Shown one piece after another: positions 1 to 6,515 of a stretch of DNA of 9,750 bases. The notes beneath the pieces are model-generated. The model saw nothing but the letters and a program-made list of their open reading frames with translations, had not been told where the DNA came from and searched no databases. Made by a program: the position numbers and the translations under genes. Position 1 is the stretch's first letter. Each line of letters starts with the position of its first letter. The stretch comes from Bacteroidales bacterium UBA1800 (GTDB taxonomy: Bacteria > Bacteroidota > Bacteroidia > Bacteroidales > VadinHA17). Location of the stretch: contig DCFQ01000059.1 in NCBI GenBank assembly GCA_002319915.1, positions 6,882 to 16,631 of the forward strand, in the 5' to 3' direction.

Positions 1-2082
1 CAGCTCTCCGGGATGAGGGGCCTTATGGCAAAACCTCAGAAATCGGGATCGACCGGATCAGAGATCATCGAGAACCCGATCCTGTCGAACTTCAAGGAAG
101 GTCTTTCGGTCCTCGAGTACTTCATATCAACCCACGGTGCCCGCAAGGGTCTTGCCGATACCGCCCTTAAGACAGCTGATGCAGGATACCTTACCCGAAG
201 GCTCGTCGACGTTTCACAGGACGTGATCATCAACGAGGAGGACTGCGGAACACTCAGGGGCCTCGTGGCAACTGCCATCAAGAAGAATGAGGAGGTCGTC
301 GAGTCCCTTTATGAAAGGATACTCGGACGTACCACCGTACATGATATATTCCATCCGCTTACAGGTGAACTGATAGTGGAATCCGGGCAGGAGCTCACCG
401 AAGAGCTTGCAAGGAAGATTGAAGATTCACCGATCGAGCAGGTTGAGATCCGTTCAGTTCTTACCTGCGAGTCGAAAAAAGGCGTGTGCGCAAAGTGCTA
501 CGGACGAAACCTTGCAACAGGCCATATGGTCGAGAAGGGAGAAGCTGTGGGCGTTATCGCTGCGCAGAGTATCGGGGAACCAGGAACACAGCTTACACTC
601 CGTACATTTCACGTCGGTGGTACCGCTTCCAATATCACCACTGAATCGAGGCTTATTGCCCGTTACAGCGGTATTGCGGAGATCGACGAACTCAGATCGG
701 TTCCAAAGAAGGATCCTGATAAGGGTGATATAGACATAGTTATCGGCCGTCTTGCAGAGCTCAGGATCGTTGACAAGAAGACCGGCATTGCACTGACCAC
801 ACACACCATACCGTATGGTTCCAAGCTTTACATCAAGCCCGGGACCGAGGTGGAAAAGGGAAAGCTTATCTGCGAATGGGACCCGTTCAACGCGGTCATC
901 ATTGCAGAGCTTGGAGGTAAGGTAGCATATGATTTCCTTATCGACGGTGTGACTTTCCGTGAGGAATCCGACGAACAGACAGGATTCAAGGAGAAAGTGA
1001 TCATTGAAAGCAGGGACAAGACCAAGAACCCGGCTATCAAGATAATGAGCCCCAAGAATGAAGAGCTCAGGTTGTATAACCTGCCTGTCGGAGCTCACCT
1101 GGTGCTTGAACCGGATAAGATGGCAGAGGCTGGAGACGTTCTCGCCAAGATCCCAAGGGCTGTCGGAAAATCGGGTGATATAACCGGAGGTCTTCCGAGG
1201 GTCACCGAGTTGTTTGAGGCACGTAATCCCTCGAACCCGGCAATAGTATCCGAAATCGATGGTGAGGTCACCTTCGGGAAGATCAAGAGAGGAAACAGGG
1301 AGATCTCGATCAAGTCAAAGACTGGTGAGCTCAAGAAATACCTTGTTCCGCTTTCAAAACAGATCCTGGTCCAGGAGAACGATTATGTAAAGGCAGGCGT
1401 ACCGCTGTCAGACGGTGCAATAACTCCGTCCGACATCCTGGCTATCAAAGGCCCGACGAAAGTTCAGGAGTATATAGTAAACGAGATCCAGGAGGTTTAT
1501 CGTCTCCAGGGGGTTAAGATCAATGACAAGCATTTCGAGATCATTGTGCGCCAGATGATGCGCAAGGTCGAGATCGTCGATCCGGGTGACACCAAATTCC
1601 TTGAACGGCAGGTTGTTGACAAGCTTGATTTCATGGATGAGAACGACTGGATCTACGGCAAGAAGTATATTGTCGAATCCGGAGATGCACAGACACTTCG
1701 CCCGGGTATGATAGTGACCGCTCGTAAAATGAGGGACGAGAACTCGATCCTCAAGCGAAAGGATCTGAAGACTGTCGAGGCACGTGATGCCGTTCCTGCA
1801 ACCTCGAACCAGGTCCTGCAGGGGATCACCAGGGCAGCTCTCCAGACAAACAGCTTCTTCTCCGCCGCTTCATTCCAGGAGACCACCAAGGTTCTGAATG
1901 AGGCTGCTATCCTTGGAAAGGTTGATAAGCTGGAAGGGCTGAAGGAAAATGTGATAGTCGGTCACCTTATCCCTGCCGGAACCGGACTTCGTGAATACAA
2001 CAGCATAATTGTCGGTTCTCTCGAGGAACTGGAGAGCCTTTCGGGCACACCGGTCGAATCAGAGACCGAAGCTGGCAGTTAA
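1..2082 (+). CDS. rpoC: DNA-directed RNA polymerase subunit beta' (C-terminal part, 5' end outside window)
   Basis: This is the C-terminal part of the beta' subunit, which forms much of the catalytic centre of RNA polymerase. The frame is open from base 1 (QLSG before the first Met at 13), so that Met is internal. Counting from it, the bridge helix is at about residues 38-70 (STHGARKGLADTALKTA). The second zinc site has Cys78, Cys152, Cys159 and Cys162. The trigger loop begins near QSIGEPGTQ, with the catalytic His at residue 200 (LRTFHVGG). Leu occupies the position of E. coli trigger-loop Met932. About 175 residues (roughly 207-380) then interrupt the trigger loop before it resumes at DITGGLPRV; this matches an SI3-type insertion of sandwich-barrel hybrid motifs. 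The C-terminal block SFFSAASFQETTKVLNEAA through LIPAGTG is highly conserved, followed by an acidic tail. The reading frame is intact. It is presumably cotranscribed with the next gene, 17 nt downstream. Confidence 0.98.
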   Translation, partial: QLSGMRGLMAKPQKSGSTGSEIIENPILSNFKEGLSVLEYFISTHGARKGLADTALKTADAGYLTRRLVDVSQDVIINEEDCGTLRGLVATAIKKNEEVVESLYERILGRTTVHDIFHPLTGELIVESGQELTEELARKIEDSPIEQVEIRSVLTCESKKGVCAKCYGRNLATGHMVEKGEAVGVIAAQSIGEPGTQLTLRTFHVGGTASNITTESRLIARYSGIAEIDELRSVPKKDPDKGDIDIVIGRLAELRIVDKKTGIALTTHTIPYGSKLYIKPGTEVEKGKLICEWDPFNAVIIAELGGKVAYDFLIDGVTFREESDEQTGFKEKVIIESRDKTKNPAIKIMSPKNEELRLYNLPVGAHLVLEPDKMAEAGDVLAKIPRAVGKSGDITGGLPRVTELFEARNPSNPAIVSEIDGEVTFGKIKRGNREISIKSKTGELKKYLVPLSKQILVQENDYVKAGVPLSDGAITPSDILAIKGPTKVQEYIVNEIQEVYRLQGVKINDKHFEIIVRQMMRKVEIVDPGDTKFLERQVVDKLDFMDENDWIYGKKYIVESGDAQTLRPGMIVTARKMRDENSILKRKDLKTVEARDAVPATSNQVLQGITRAALQTNSFFSAASFQETTKVLNEAAILGKVDKLEGLKENVIVGHLIPAGTGLREYNSIIVGSLEELESLSGTPVESETEAGS

Positions 2083-2099
2083 TTAATAATAATTCACTC

Positions 2100-2423
2100 A
2101 TGTCAGAGATGGAACAGAAGAATGCCGGTCAGATAAGTATCGAGCTGAATGAGGAAGTCGCACAGGGAACCTATTCGAACCTTGCTGTGATCACTCATTC
2201 GTCCTCAGAATTCGTAATTGATTTCGTGAGGATAATGCCGGGTATCCCGAAAGCTCAGGTTAAGTCAAGGATAATCCTTACTCCCGAGCATGCCAAGAGA
2301 CTTGTCGCTGCGCTGCAGGACAATATCTCGAAATATGAATCGGTGCACGGGATGATAAAAGAAGTGAATGGATCTGCACCGGTATTGCCTATGACATTCG
2401 GAGGGCCGACAGCACAGGCCTGA
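2100..2423 (+). CDS. DUF3467 domain protein, last gene of the rpoBC operon
   Basis: This 107-residue protein matches my recollection of the DUF3467 family, which has no established function. The domain covers about residues 9-95. Recognisable blocks are GTYSNLAVITHSSSEFVIDF, then RIMPGIPKAQVKSRIILTPEHAKRL, then an amphipathic helix ending in NISKYE. It has no signal peptide, membrane segment or cysteine, so it should be a small soluble cytoplasmic protein. The ATG at 2100 is chosen because it lies just after the rpoC stop; a second ATG at 2109 is possible. No Shine-Dalgarno motif is visible, which is usual in Bacteroidota. It is 17 nt after rpoC and 20 nt before a strong intrinsic terminator, so I infer it is the last cistron of the RNA polymerase operon. 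A transcription-related role would be inference from context only. Confidence 0.9.
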   Translation: MSEMEQKNAGQISIELNEEVAQGTYSNLAVITHSSSEFVIDFVRIMPGIPKAQVKSRIILTPEHAKRLVAALQDNISKYESVHGMIKEVNGSAPVLPMTFGGPTAQA

Positions 2424-2443
2424 ATTTACTGGAAATCAAATAG

Positions 2444-2471
2444 AAGGGGTTGCCGATCAACCCCTTTTTTT
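2444..2471 (+). terminator. Intrinsic terminator closing the rpoC-DUF3467 operon
   Basis: A perfect 9-bp stem pairs AAGGGGTTG (2444-2452) with CAACCCCTT (2458-2466) across a 5-nt loop. The 3' arm runs into seven consecutive T residues (2465-2471). This is a textbook Rho-independent terminator, 20 nt after the DUF3467 stop codon. It separates the RNA polymerase operon from the next transcription unit. Confidence 0.93.
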
Positions 2472-2509
2472 ATTGCCGCAGGCACCATGCTATTATTGGG
2501 TCAATTTCG

Positions 2510-2517
2510 TATATTTC
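2510..2517 (+). promoter_or_regulatory. Possible Bacteroidota -7 element for the DUF2520 operon
   Basis: TATATTTC matches the Bacteroidota -7 consensus TAnnTTTG at all fixed positions except the last. It lies between the terminator and the ATG at 2527, where a new promoter is needed. No TTG is found at the expected -33 distance; the nearest, at 2496-2498, is only 11 nt upstream. If used, the transcript would start only a few bases before the ATG, giving an almost leaderless mRNA. Support is weak and rests on position plus partial motif match. Confidence 0.3.
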
Positions 2518-2526
2518 CATAAAATT

Positions 2527-3318
2527 ATGGCATTGCGACAACTTACCGTTTCGTTCATCGGTGCAGGCAAAGTAGCTGAAGCACTCTGCAGGCGTTTCCG
2601 GGAAGCGGGGCTGAGAATTGGAATGATCGTGTCGAGAGACAGTGCCGGGGGGATGAAGCTTGCAGTCGATTGCGGTGCTCTGTGGAGCCCGGACCCCGTT
2701 TTCCCGGAGGATACGGATATTGTAATCGTTGCCGTTCCTGATGACTCTGTTGCCGGGGTTCTTTCATCTGCCAGTGCCGGTGAAGGGACGATAATTGCCC
2801 ATACCGCCGGAAGCCTTGGACTTGAAGTATTTCCTGCATGGATGAAGAATACAGGCGTATTCTATCCCCTCCAGACATTCACGAAGGGACGGAGAGTGGA
2901 ATTTGGGGGCCTGCCATTCTTTATTGAAGCTTCCGGTGAAAGTACATTTGAAAATCTTTCCCGGCTTTCCGAGGCTATAGGCGGCAGAGCCTTCCGGCTC
3001 GATGATGAACAGAGGAGATGCCTTCATGCGGCAGCCGTATTTGTTAATAATTTCACAAACTATATGCTCACTGCCGGGAAGAGCATCACCGGCCATGCCG
3101 GATTGGATTTCACACTGCTGGGACCGCTCATCCGGGAGACAGTTGACAAGGCCCTCGCTGCAGGTCCGGAAGTCTCGCAGACCGGGCCGGCAATAAGAGA
3201 TGACCGTGGAACGATTGAAAAACATATCAAATTATTATCTTTCTCCCCCGAATTGCAGAAACTTTATATGGAAGTTACAGAAGCAATAACCGCTCATTAC
3301 AAAAAGTCTGAAAAATGA
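2527..3318 (+). CDS. Rossmann-fold / DUF2520 domain protein
   Basis: A 263-residue protein with an N-terminal Rossmann-like nucleotide-binding domain followed by a helical DUF2520 domain. This architecture resembles pyrroline-5-carboxylate reductase and other NAD(P)-dependent dehydrogenases. The dinucleotide-binding loop is GAGKVA (residues 12-17) after strand LTVSFI. The strand DIVIVAVPDD (64-73) and HTAGSLG (92-98) continue the fold. Conserved family blocks follow: GVFYPLQTF (110-118), HAAAVFVNNFTNYM (167-180) and QTGPAIRDD (218-226). The substrate and reaction are unknown. The ATG at 2527 is chosen because it sits 8 residues before the first beta strand; an upstream TTG at 2473 would overlap the terminator region and add an unconserved leader. 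It opens a four-gene operon, and its TGA overlaps the next ATG by 4 nt, indicating translational coupling. Confidence 0.9.
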   Translation: MALRQLTVSFIGAGKVAEALCRRFREAGLRIGMIVSRDSAGGMKLAVDCGALWSPDPVFPEDTDIVIVAVPDDSVAGVLSSASAGEGTIIAHTAGSLGLEVFPAWMKNTGVFYPLQTFTKGRRVEFGGLPFFIEASGESTFENLSRLSEAIGGRAFRLDDEQRRCLHAAAVFVNNFTNYMLTAGKSITGHAGLDFTLLGPLIRETVDKALAAGPEVSQTGPAIRDDRGTIEKHIKLLSFSPELQKLYMEVTEAITAHYKKSEK

Positions 3319-3836
3319 CCAATTTTAAAGAAGATCTGGTCCGGGTCAAGGCCTTTGTGTTCGATATCGACGGCGTATTGTCGCTCCAGACGATAGGGCT
3401 GAATGCTTTTGGCGTACCGAACCGCACCATAAATCTTCGTGACGGGTATGCGCTTCAGCTCGCTGTTAAGAAGGGTTACTATATCGGGGTCATATCAGGA
3501 TGCAGCTCGAAAGAGTACCTGAAAAGGCTCAGGCTGCTGGGCATCAAGGATATTTACCTGAACAGCAGGTCGAAAATAGAGCATTTCCGCCACTTTCTCA
3601 GGAAGCATGACCTGAATAAGTCCGATGTCCTGTTCATGGGCGACGATATCCCTGATTTTGAGGTCATGAAGGAAGCCGGAATAGCGGTTTGCCCGGTTGA
3701 TGCCGACAGTGAAATTAAACAGGTATCGGCATATATCTCCGACAGGAAGGGAGGAGAAGGATGCGTGAGGGATGTAATCGAGCAGGTGATGAGGCTTCAT
3801 GACAAATGGATGGGAAATGATGCATTTGACTGGTAA
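3315..3836 (+). CDS. HAD-superfamily phosphatase, KdsC/YrbI type
   Basis: This 173-residue protein has the size and motifs of the C0-type HAD phosphatases typified by KdsC, which removes phosphate from KDO 8-phosphate during lipid A core synthesis. Motif I is FDIDGVL, with Asp17 as nucleophile and Asp19 as acid/base. Motif II is VISG (Ser61), the motif III Lys is near residue 87, and motif IV is GDDIPD (Asp110, Asp111, Asp114). LRDGYALQLA (41-50) and the tail GGEGCVRDVIEQV match KdsC landmarks, although E. coli KdsC has an Arg in GGRGAVRE. The stretch after motif I (SLQTIGLNAFGVPN) differs from typical KdsC, and no kdsA, kdsB or kdsD lies nearby, so the substrate may not be KDO 8-phosphate. 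It overlaps the upstream gene by 4 nt, and the UbiA gene starts 3 nt after its stop. Confidence 0.85.
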   Translation: MTNFKEDLVRVKAFVFDIDGVLSLQTIGLNAFGVPNRTINLRDGYALQLAVKKGYYIGVISGCSSKEYLKRLRLLGIKDIYLNSRSKIEHFRHFLRKHDLNKSDVLFMGDDIPDFEVMKEAGIAVCPVDADSEIKQVSAYISDRKGGEGCVRDVIEQVMRLHDKWMGNDAFDW

Positions 3837-3839
3837 ACT

Positions 3840-4823
3840 ATGATAGCTTTCCTGAGACTCATAAGATGGCAGAACCTCCTGCTGATAATCGCCACAATGG
3901 CCCTGATGCGCTTTGCAGTTATTGGACCGGTGATCGGAAAGATCAACGTTGTGCTGATCGAGGGAAACGCCGGTGAGATCCCCATGACCCTCCAGTTCCC
4001 GTGGTTTGACTTTGTGCTGCTGGTGCTGGCAACAGTATTCATTGCTGCCGGAGGGTACGTTATAAACGATTATTTCGATATCAAGACCGACCTGATAAAC
4101 AGGGGAGAAGTGATCGTTGGGACAAAAATACCCCGCAGGAAAGCGATGATGCTACACAGCATCCTCAATATAGCCGGCGTGGGCCTTGGTTTTTTTATCT
4201 CATGGAAGATCGGTTATTTCTGGATGGGGATTCTTTTCCTCATCGTCACAGGGCTTCTCTATTTTTATTCCGCAAGTTACAAAAGGCAGTTCCTTGTCGG
4301 GAATCTTATTGTAGCCTTGCTTGTTGCTGCAGTCCCAATGCTGGTTGCAGTGTATGAATGGCCAGCATTGTACAGATTCTATGCTGAGAAAGCGATGACC
4401 ATCCCGAAAGTCGACGTTGTTTTCTGGTGGATGGGGGGATTCGCCCTTTTTGCGTTCCTCTCGACACTTATCAGGGAAGTGATTAAGGATATTGAGGATT
4501 TCGAGGGAGACCTGGCTTATGGACGGAATACAATCCCTGTGGTCACGGGGGACGTAACCGCACGGGTAATCTCGGTATGCATGATAATAATTACCATCGG
4601 CATGCTCTATTCGGCCTGGCATTTCTTCCTAAGTGACCGGATCACATTTATTTACATTACCGCGGCAATCGCTCTTCCTTTGCTTGCCACCGCCGGCTTT
4701 CTCGTGTTCGGGCGCGACCGGAAGCATCTCCACCTTGCCAGCCGCCTCATGAAGGTCGTTATGACTACTGGGATCCTCTATTCGGTGCTGGTTAAGATCA
4801 TTATTACCTGGGACCTGGTCTGA
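3840..4823 (+). CDS. UbiA-family membrane prenyltransferase (GGGP geranylgeranyltransferase-like)
   Basis: A 327-residue integral membrane protein of the UbiA superfamily, which transfers an isoprenoid chain from a prenyl diphosphate to an acceptor with Mg2+ bound by two Asp-rich motifs. Motif 1 is NDYFDIKTD (Asn76, Asp77, Asp80, Asp84). Motif 2 is REVIKDIEDFEGD (Asp217, Asp220, Asp224). About eight or nine hydrophobic segments are visible, for example at 11-30, 58-75, 109-122, 128-143, 152-170, 195-210, 243-260 and 269-289. Such Bacteroidota proteins are usually named geranylgeranylglycerol-phosphate geranylgeranyltransferase by similarity to archaeal ether-lipid enzymes; the true acceptor here is not established. 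It lacks features I associate with MenA or CyoE. The gene sits 3 nt after the HAD gene and 1 nt before maf, so it is clearly in the same operon. Confidence 0.87.
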   Translation: MIAFLRLIRWQNLLLIIATMALMRFAVIGPVIGKINVVLIEGNAGEIPMTLQFPWFDFVLLVLATVFIAAGGYVINDYFDIKTDLINRGEVIVGTKIPRRKAMMLHSILNIAGVGLGFFISWKIGYFWMGILFLIVTGLLYFYSASYKRQFLVGNLIVALLVAAVPMLVAVYEWPALYRFYAEKAMTIPKVDVVFWWMGGFALFAFLSTLIREVIKDIEDFEGDLAYGRNTIPVVTGDVTARVISVCMIIITIGMLYSAWHFFLSDRITFIYITAAIALPLLATAGFLVFGRDRKHLHLASRLMKVVMTTGILYSVLVKIIITWDLV

Positions 4824-4824
4824 T

Positions 4825-5430
4825 ATGCTGGCAGACGACCTTGACCGCTACCGGCTGATACTCGCATCACGCTCGCCAAGGAGGAAGGAGCTTTTGCTTG
4901 ACCTTGGGCTCAAATTCACAGTTGAGGCAAGAGAGTGGGACGAATCTTTCCCCGGAGAACTGAAGGGAGAGCAAATCGCCTTGTACCTGGCTGAGCGGAA
5001 GGCAGATGCATTCCGGAATACACTTGACAGAGACCAGATAGTCATTACAGCCGATACGGTAGTCTGGTGTAACGGCACCCTTCTCGACAAGCCGGCTGAC
5101 TTTGACGATGCTCTCAGGATCATTGGATCGATCGCGGGAAAAACACATGAGGTGATCACCGGAGTCTGCCTTCTTTCATCCGCCCGACAGAGGTCATTCT
5201 ATTCTACCACCAGGGTTACCTTTTCGGACCTGAGCGATGAGGAAATCCGGTTTTACGTAGAAAAATTCAAGCCTTATGACAAGGCGGGCGCCTACGGTAT
5301 CCAGGAATGGATCGGGCTCGCAGCCTGTTCCCGGATCGAGGGCTCATATTTTAATGTCATGGGACTTCCCGTAGAGCTGCTCTATCATGAGCTCGCAAAG
5401 TTTATTGAAAACCTGACGCCTGACACCTGA
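4825..5430 (+). CDS. maf: Maf family nucleoside triphosphate pyrophosphatase (YhdE-like)
   Basis: A 201-residue Maf/HAM1-fold protein that hydrolyses non-canonical or excess nucleoside triphosphates to monophosphate and pyrophosphate in the cytoplasm; family members have been linked to septum inhibition. The N-terminal substrate loop is ASRSPRRKEL (14-23). The catalytic Asp is in TADT (Asp77), followed by DKP (88-90), GKTHEV (105-110) and the specificity block YDKAGAYGIQ (151-160), then NVMGLP (177-182). The DKAGAYGIQ block is that of the YhdE (dTTP/UTP) branch rather than the YceF (m7GTP) branch, where it reads differently. All expected catalytic residues are present. It starts 1 nt after the UbiA stop. 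Its last codons (LTPDT and stop) lie inside a 7-bp tandem repeat, so the extreme C-terminus may be a recent alteration; it falls outside the conserved fold. Confidence 0.95.
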   Translation: MLADDLDRYRLILASRSPRRKELLLDLGLKFTVEAREWDESFPGELKGEQIALYLAERKADAFRNTLDRDQIVITADTVVWCNGTLLDKPADFDDALRIIGSIAGKTHEVITGVCLLSSARQRSFYSTTRVTFSDLSDEEIRFYVEKFKPYDKAGAYGIQEWIGLAACSRIEGSYFNVMGLPVELLYHELAKFIENLTPDT

Positions 5431-5440
5431 TGCCTGACGC
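5413..5440. repeat. Four tandem 7-bp repeats across the maf stop codon
   Basis: Four adjacent heptamers read CTGACGC, CTGACAC, CTGATGC and CTGACGC (5413-5419, 5420-5426, 5427-5433, 5434-5440). The first and last units are identical and the middle two differ by one base each. The array begins in the last codons of maf, contains its TGA (5428-5430), and ends 2 nt before the stop of the convergent minus-strand gene. It forms no obvious hairpin. It may be a short intergenic heptamer repeat or a replication-slippage product. Confidence 0.85.
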
Positions 5441-5442
5441 CA

Positions 5443-6339
5443 TCAATACGATTTTATCTTCTTCAGCTTGTCGGCATACTTCTTATAAACACCCTCCTGG
5501 TCCACGATCTGTTCACGGACTTTCTCCTGCATCCTGTCATTCTTCGGGATATCGGCATTGGCCTTGTCGATTTCATTATTGGCCTTGCTGATCCTGTTCT
5601 CCGACGATTCCAGAGAGTTCATTGCCTTCCTTTTCCGCTTCTCGAGGTCCCTGATGGCTTCCGTTTTTTCCTTCTTTGCAGGCCCCTCTTCCATGGTGGT
5701 TAACTGGTTGTTCTGCTCGACAAGCCCGGTATTGACGGTCGTCAGCTCGTTGTTCTGGATTGTGATATTCTCCTTGGCGTTAGCGATGGTCGAGTAATTC
5801 GACTGTATGGATCTCTGCAGCCGGGATTTCTCATTTTCGAGCGATGAGAGCTCCTTCTGCAGGTCCCGGAGGATCCTTTCCTCCTTATCAGCCTGGTCCC
5901 TTGCAACATCAACATACTGATCCCGGGCGAAGTTCTTGAGAAAGGTTCCGGCTTTATTGAATTCGGCTTCACTGTTCTGCGATTCAATATACAGGTCCTT
6001 CTTGAGCTCAAAAGAGACCGTCAGGCTGAGGCAGGAGTCAGTTGCTGTAAGCTTGCTGTAGACATTTACCGGGTTTGGGCTTATCTCCTTGATCTTTGCA
6101 CCGAAAATCGACATTTCACTGTTTTCGGTCACCACCTTTGACTTTGTGCCGGATTGCAGGTTCCTTGTCCATGCCTTGAGTGTCTTTTCATAGTTCACTT
6201 CGGGTATATTGACAGAGAGGGCGGGAATAAGGCTGTTCCCGATCTTGAGACTGTCCCCGGTGACAACAATTGCCTGCTGCGGTATGGCCGAGCCGAAGGG
6301 GATGGCTAAAAGCAATAATAGAGTAATTTTTATTTTCAT
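5443..6339 (-). CDS. Exported coiled-coil protein of unknown function
   Basis: I do not recognise this protein. From the preferred ATG (6339 reading leftward) it has 298 residues. Residues 1-18 look like a Sec signal peptide: a MKIK positive start, the hydrophobic run ITLLLLLAIPF, and likely cleavage after GSA. There is no lipobox Cys, so it is probably a periplasmic protein rather than a lipoprotein. Residues about 23-115 form a compact, strand-rich domain (SLKIGNSLIPALSVNIPE, then LTATDSCLSLTVSFELKKD) with a single Cys103. From about 145 to the end it is strongly charged and heptad-like, rich in Glu, Lys, Asn and Gln, consistent with a long coiled coil. A TTG at 6360 would add seven residues but spoil the signal peptide. 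It is a lone gene, convergent with maf and divergent from pdxB. Confidence 0.75.
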   Translation of the reverse strand: MKIKITLLLLLAIPFGSAIPQQAIVVTGDSLKIGNSLIPALSVNIPEVNYEKTLKAWTRNLQSGTKSKVVTENSEMSIFGAKIKEISPNPVNVYSKLTATDSCLSLTVSFELKKDLYIESQNSEAEFNKAGTFLKNFARDQYVDVARDQADKEERILRDLQKELSSLENEKSRLQRSIQSNYSTIANAKENITIQNNELTTVNTGLVEQNNQLTTMEEGPAKKEKTEAIRDLEKRKRKAMNSLESSENRISKANNEIDKANADIPKNDRMQEKVREQIVDQEGVYKKYADKLKKIKSY

Positions 6340-6454
6340 AGTTAAAGGTTTAGTTGTCAAATAGATTATCCGTCTAAATTAACTAAAATCAACAAAATAA
6401 GTTCAAAACGGACCCGATAAAAATTACAGCGCAATGAAATACCCGGATTGATAT

Positions 6455-6468
6455 CGGAAAATTTTCCG
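6455..6468. promoter_or_regulatory. Perfect 14-bp palindrome, candidate operator
   Basis: CGGAAAATTTTCCG is an exact palindrome of two 7-bp arms with no spacer, midway in the intergenic region between the divergent coiled-coil gene and pdxB. By simple base-pair odds (4^-7 per site, about 210 sites) such a palindrome is expected about 0.01 times in a region this size. It could bind a dimeric regulator of either divergent gene. No regulator is encoded nearby, and its function is inferred only from symmetry and position. Confidence 0.4.
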
Positions 6469-6515
6469 GAACATATTCAGTGGTTGATCACGGAAGATAA
6501 ATTCGGAATAATTGT

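Noticed and set aside
13..15. ATG at 13 as the start of a gene
   Set aside because: The frame is open upstream to base 1 and encodes QLSG before MRGLMAKP, a conserved internal stretch of RpoC.
454..1098. Antisense open frame of 214 codons inside rpoC
   Set aside because: It lies fully opposite the conserved rpoC coding sequence, shows no recognisable domain, and is best explained by rpoC codon bias keeping the complementary frame open.
2473..2526. TTG at 2473 as the start of the DUF2520 protein
   Set aside because: It would begin at the edge of the terminator T tract and add 18 residues with no similarity to the family, while the ATG at 2527 starts just before the first Rossmann strand.
2764..3225. 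Antisense open frame of 153 codons in the DUF2520 gene
   Set aside because: It is a shadow of the well-supported plus-strand gene, without domain or start-site support.
6340..6360. TTG start at 6360 for the coiled-coil protein
   Set aside because: It would place seven extra residues before a clean signal peptide that begins at the ATG at 6337-6339.
6349..6387. 7-bp inverted repeat TTTAGTT / AACTAAA in the leader of the coiled-coil gene
   Set aside because: Short, AT-rich arms separated by 25 nt are expected by chance in this region.
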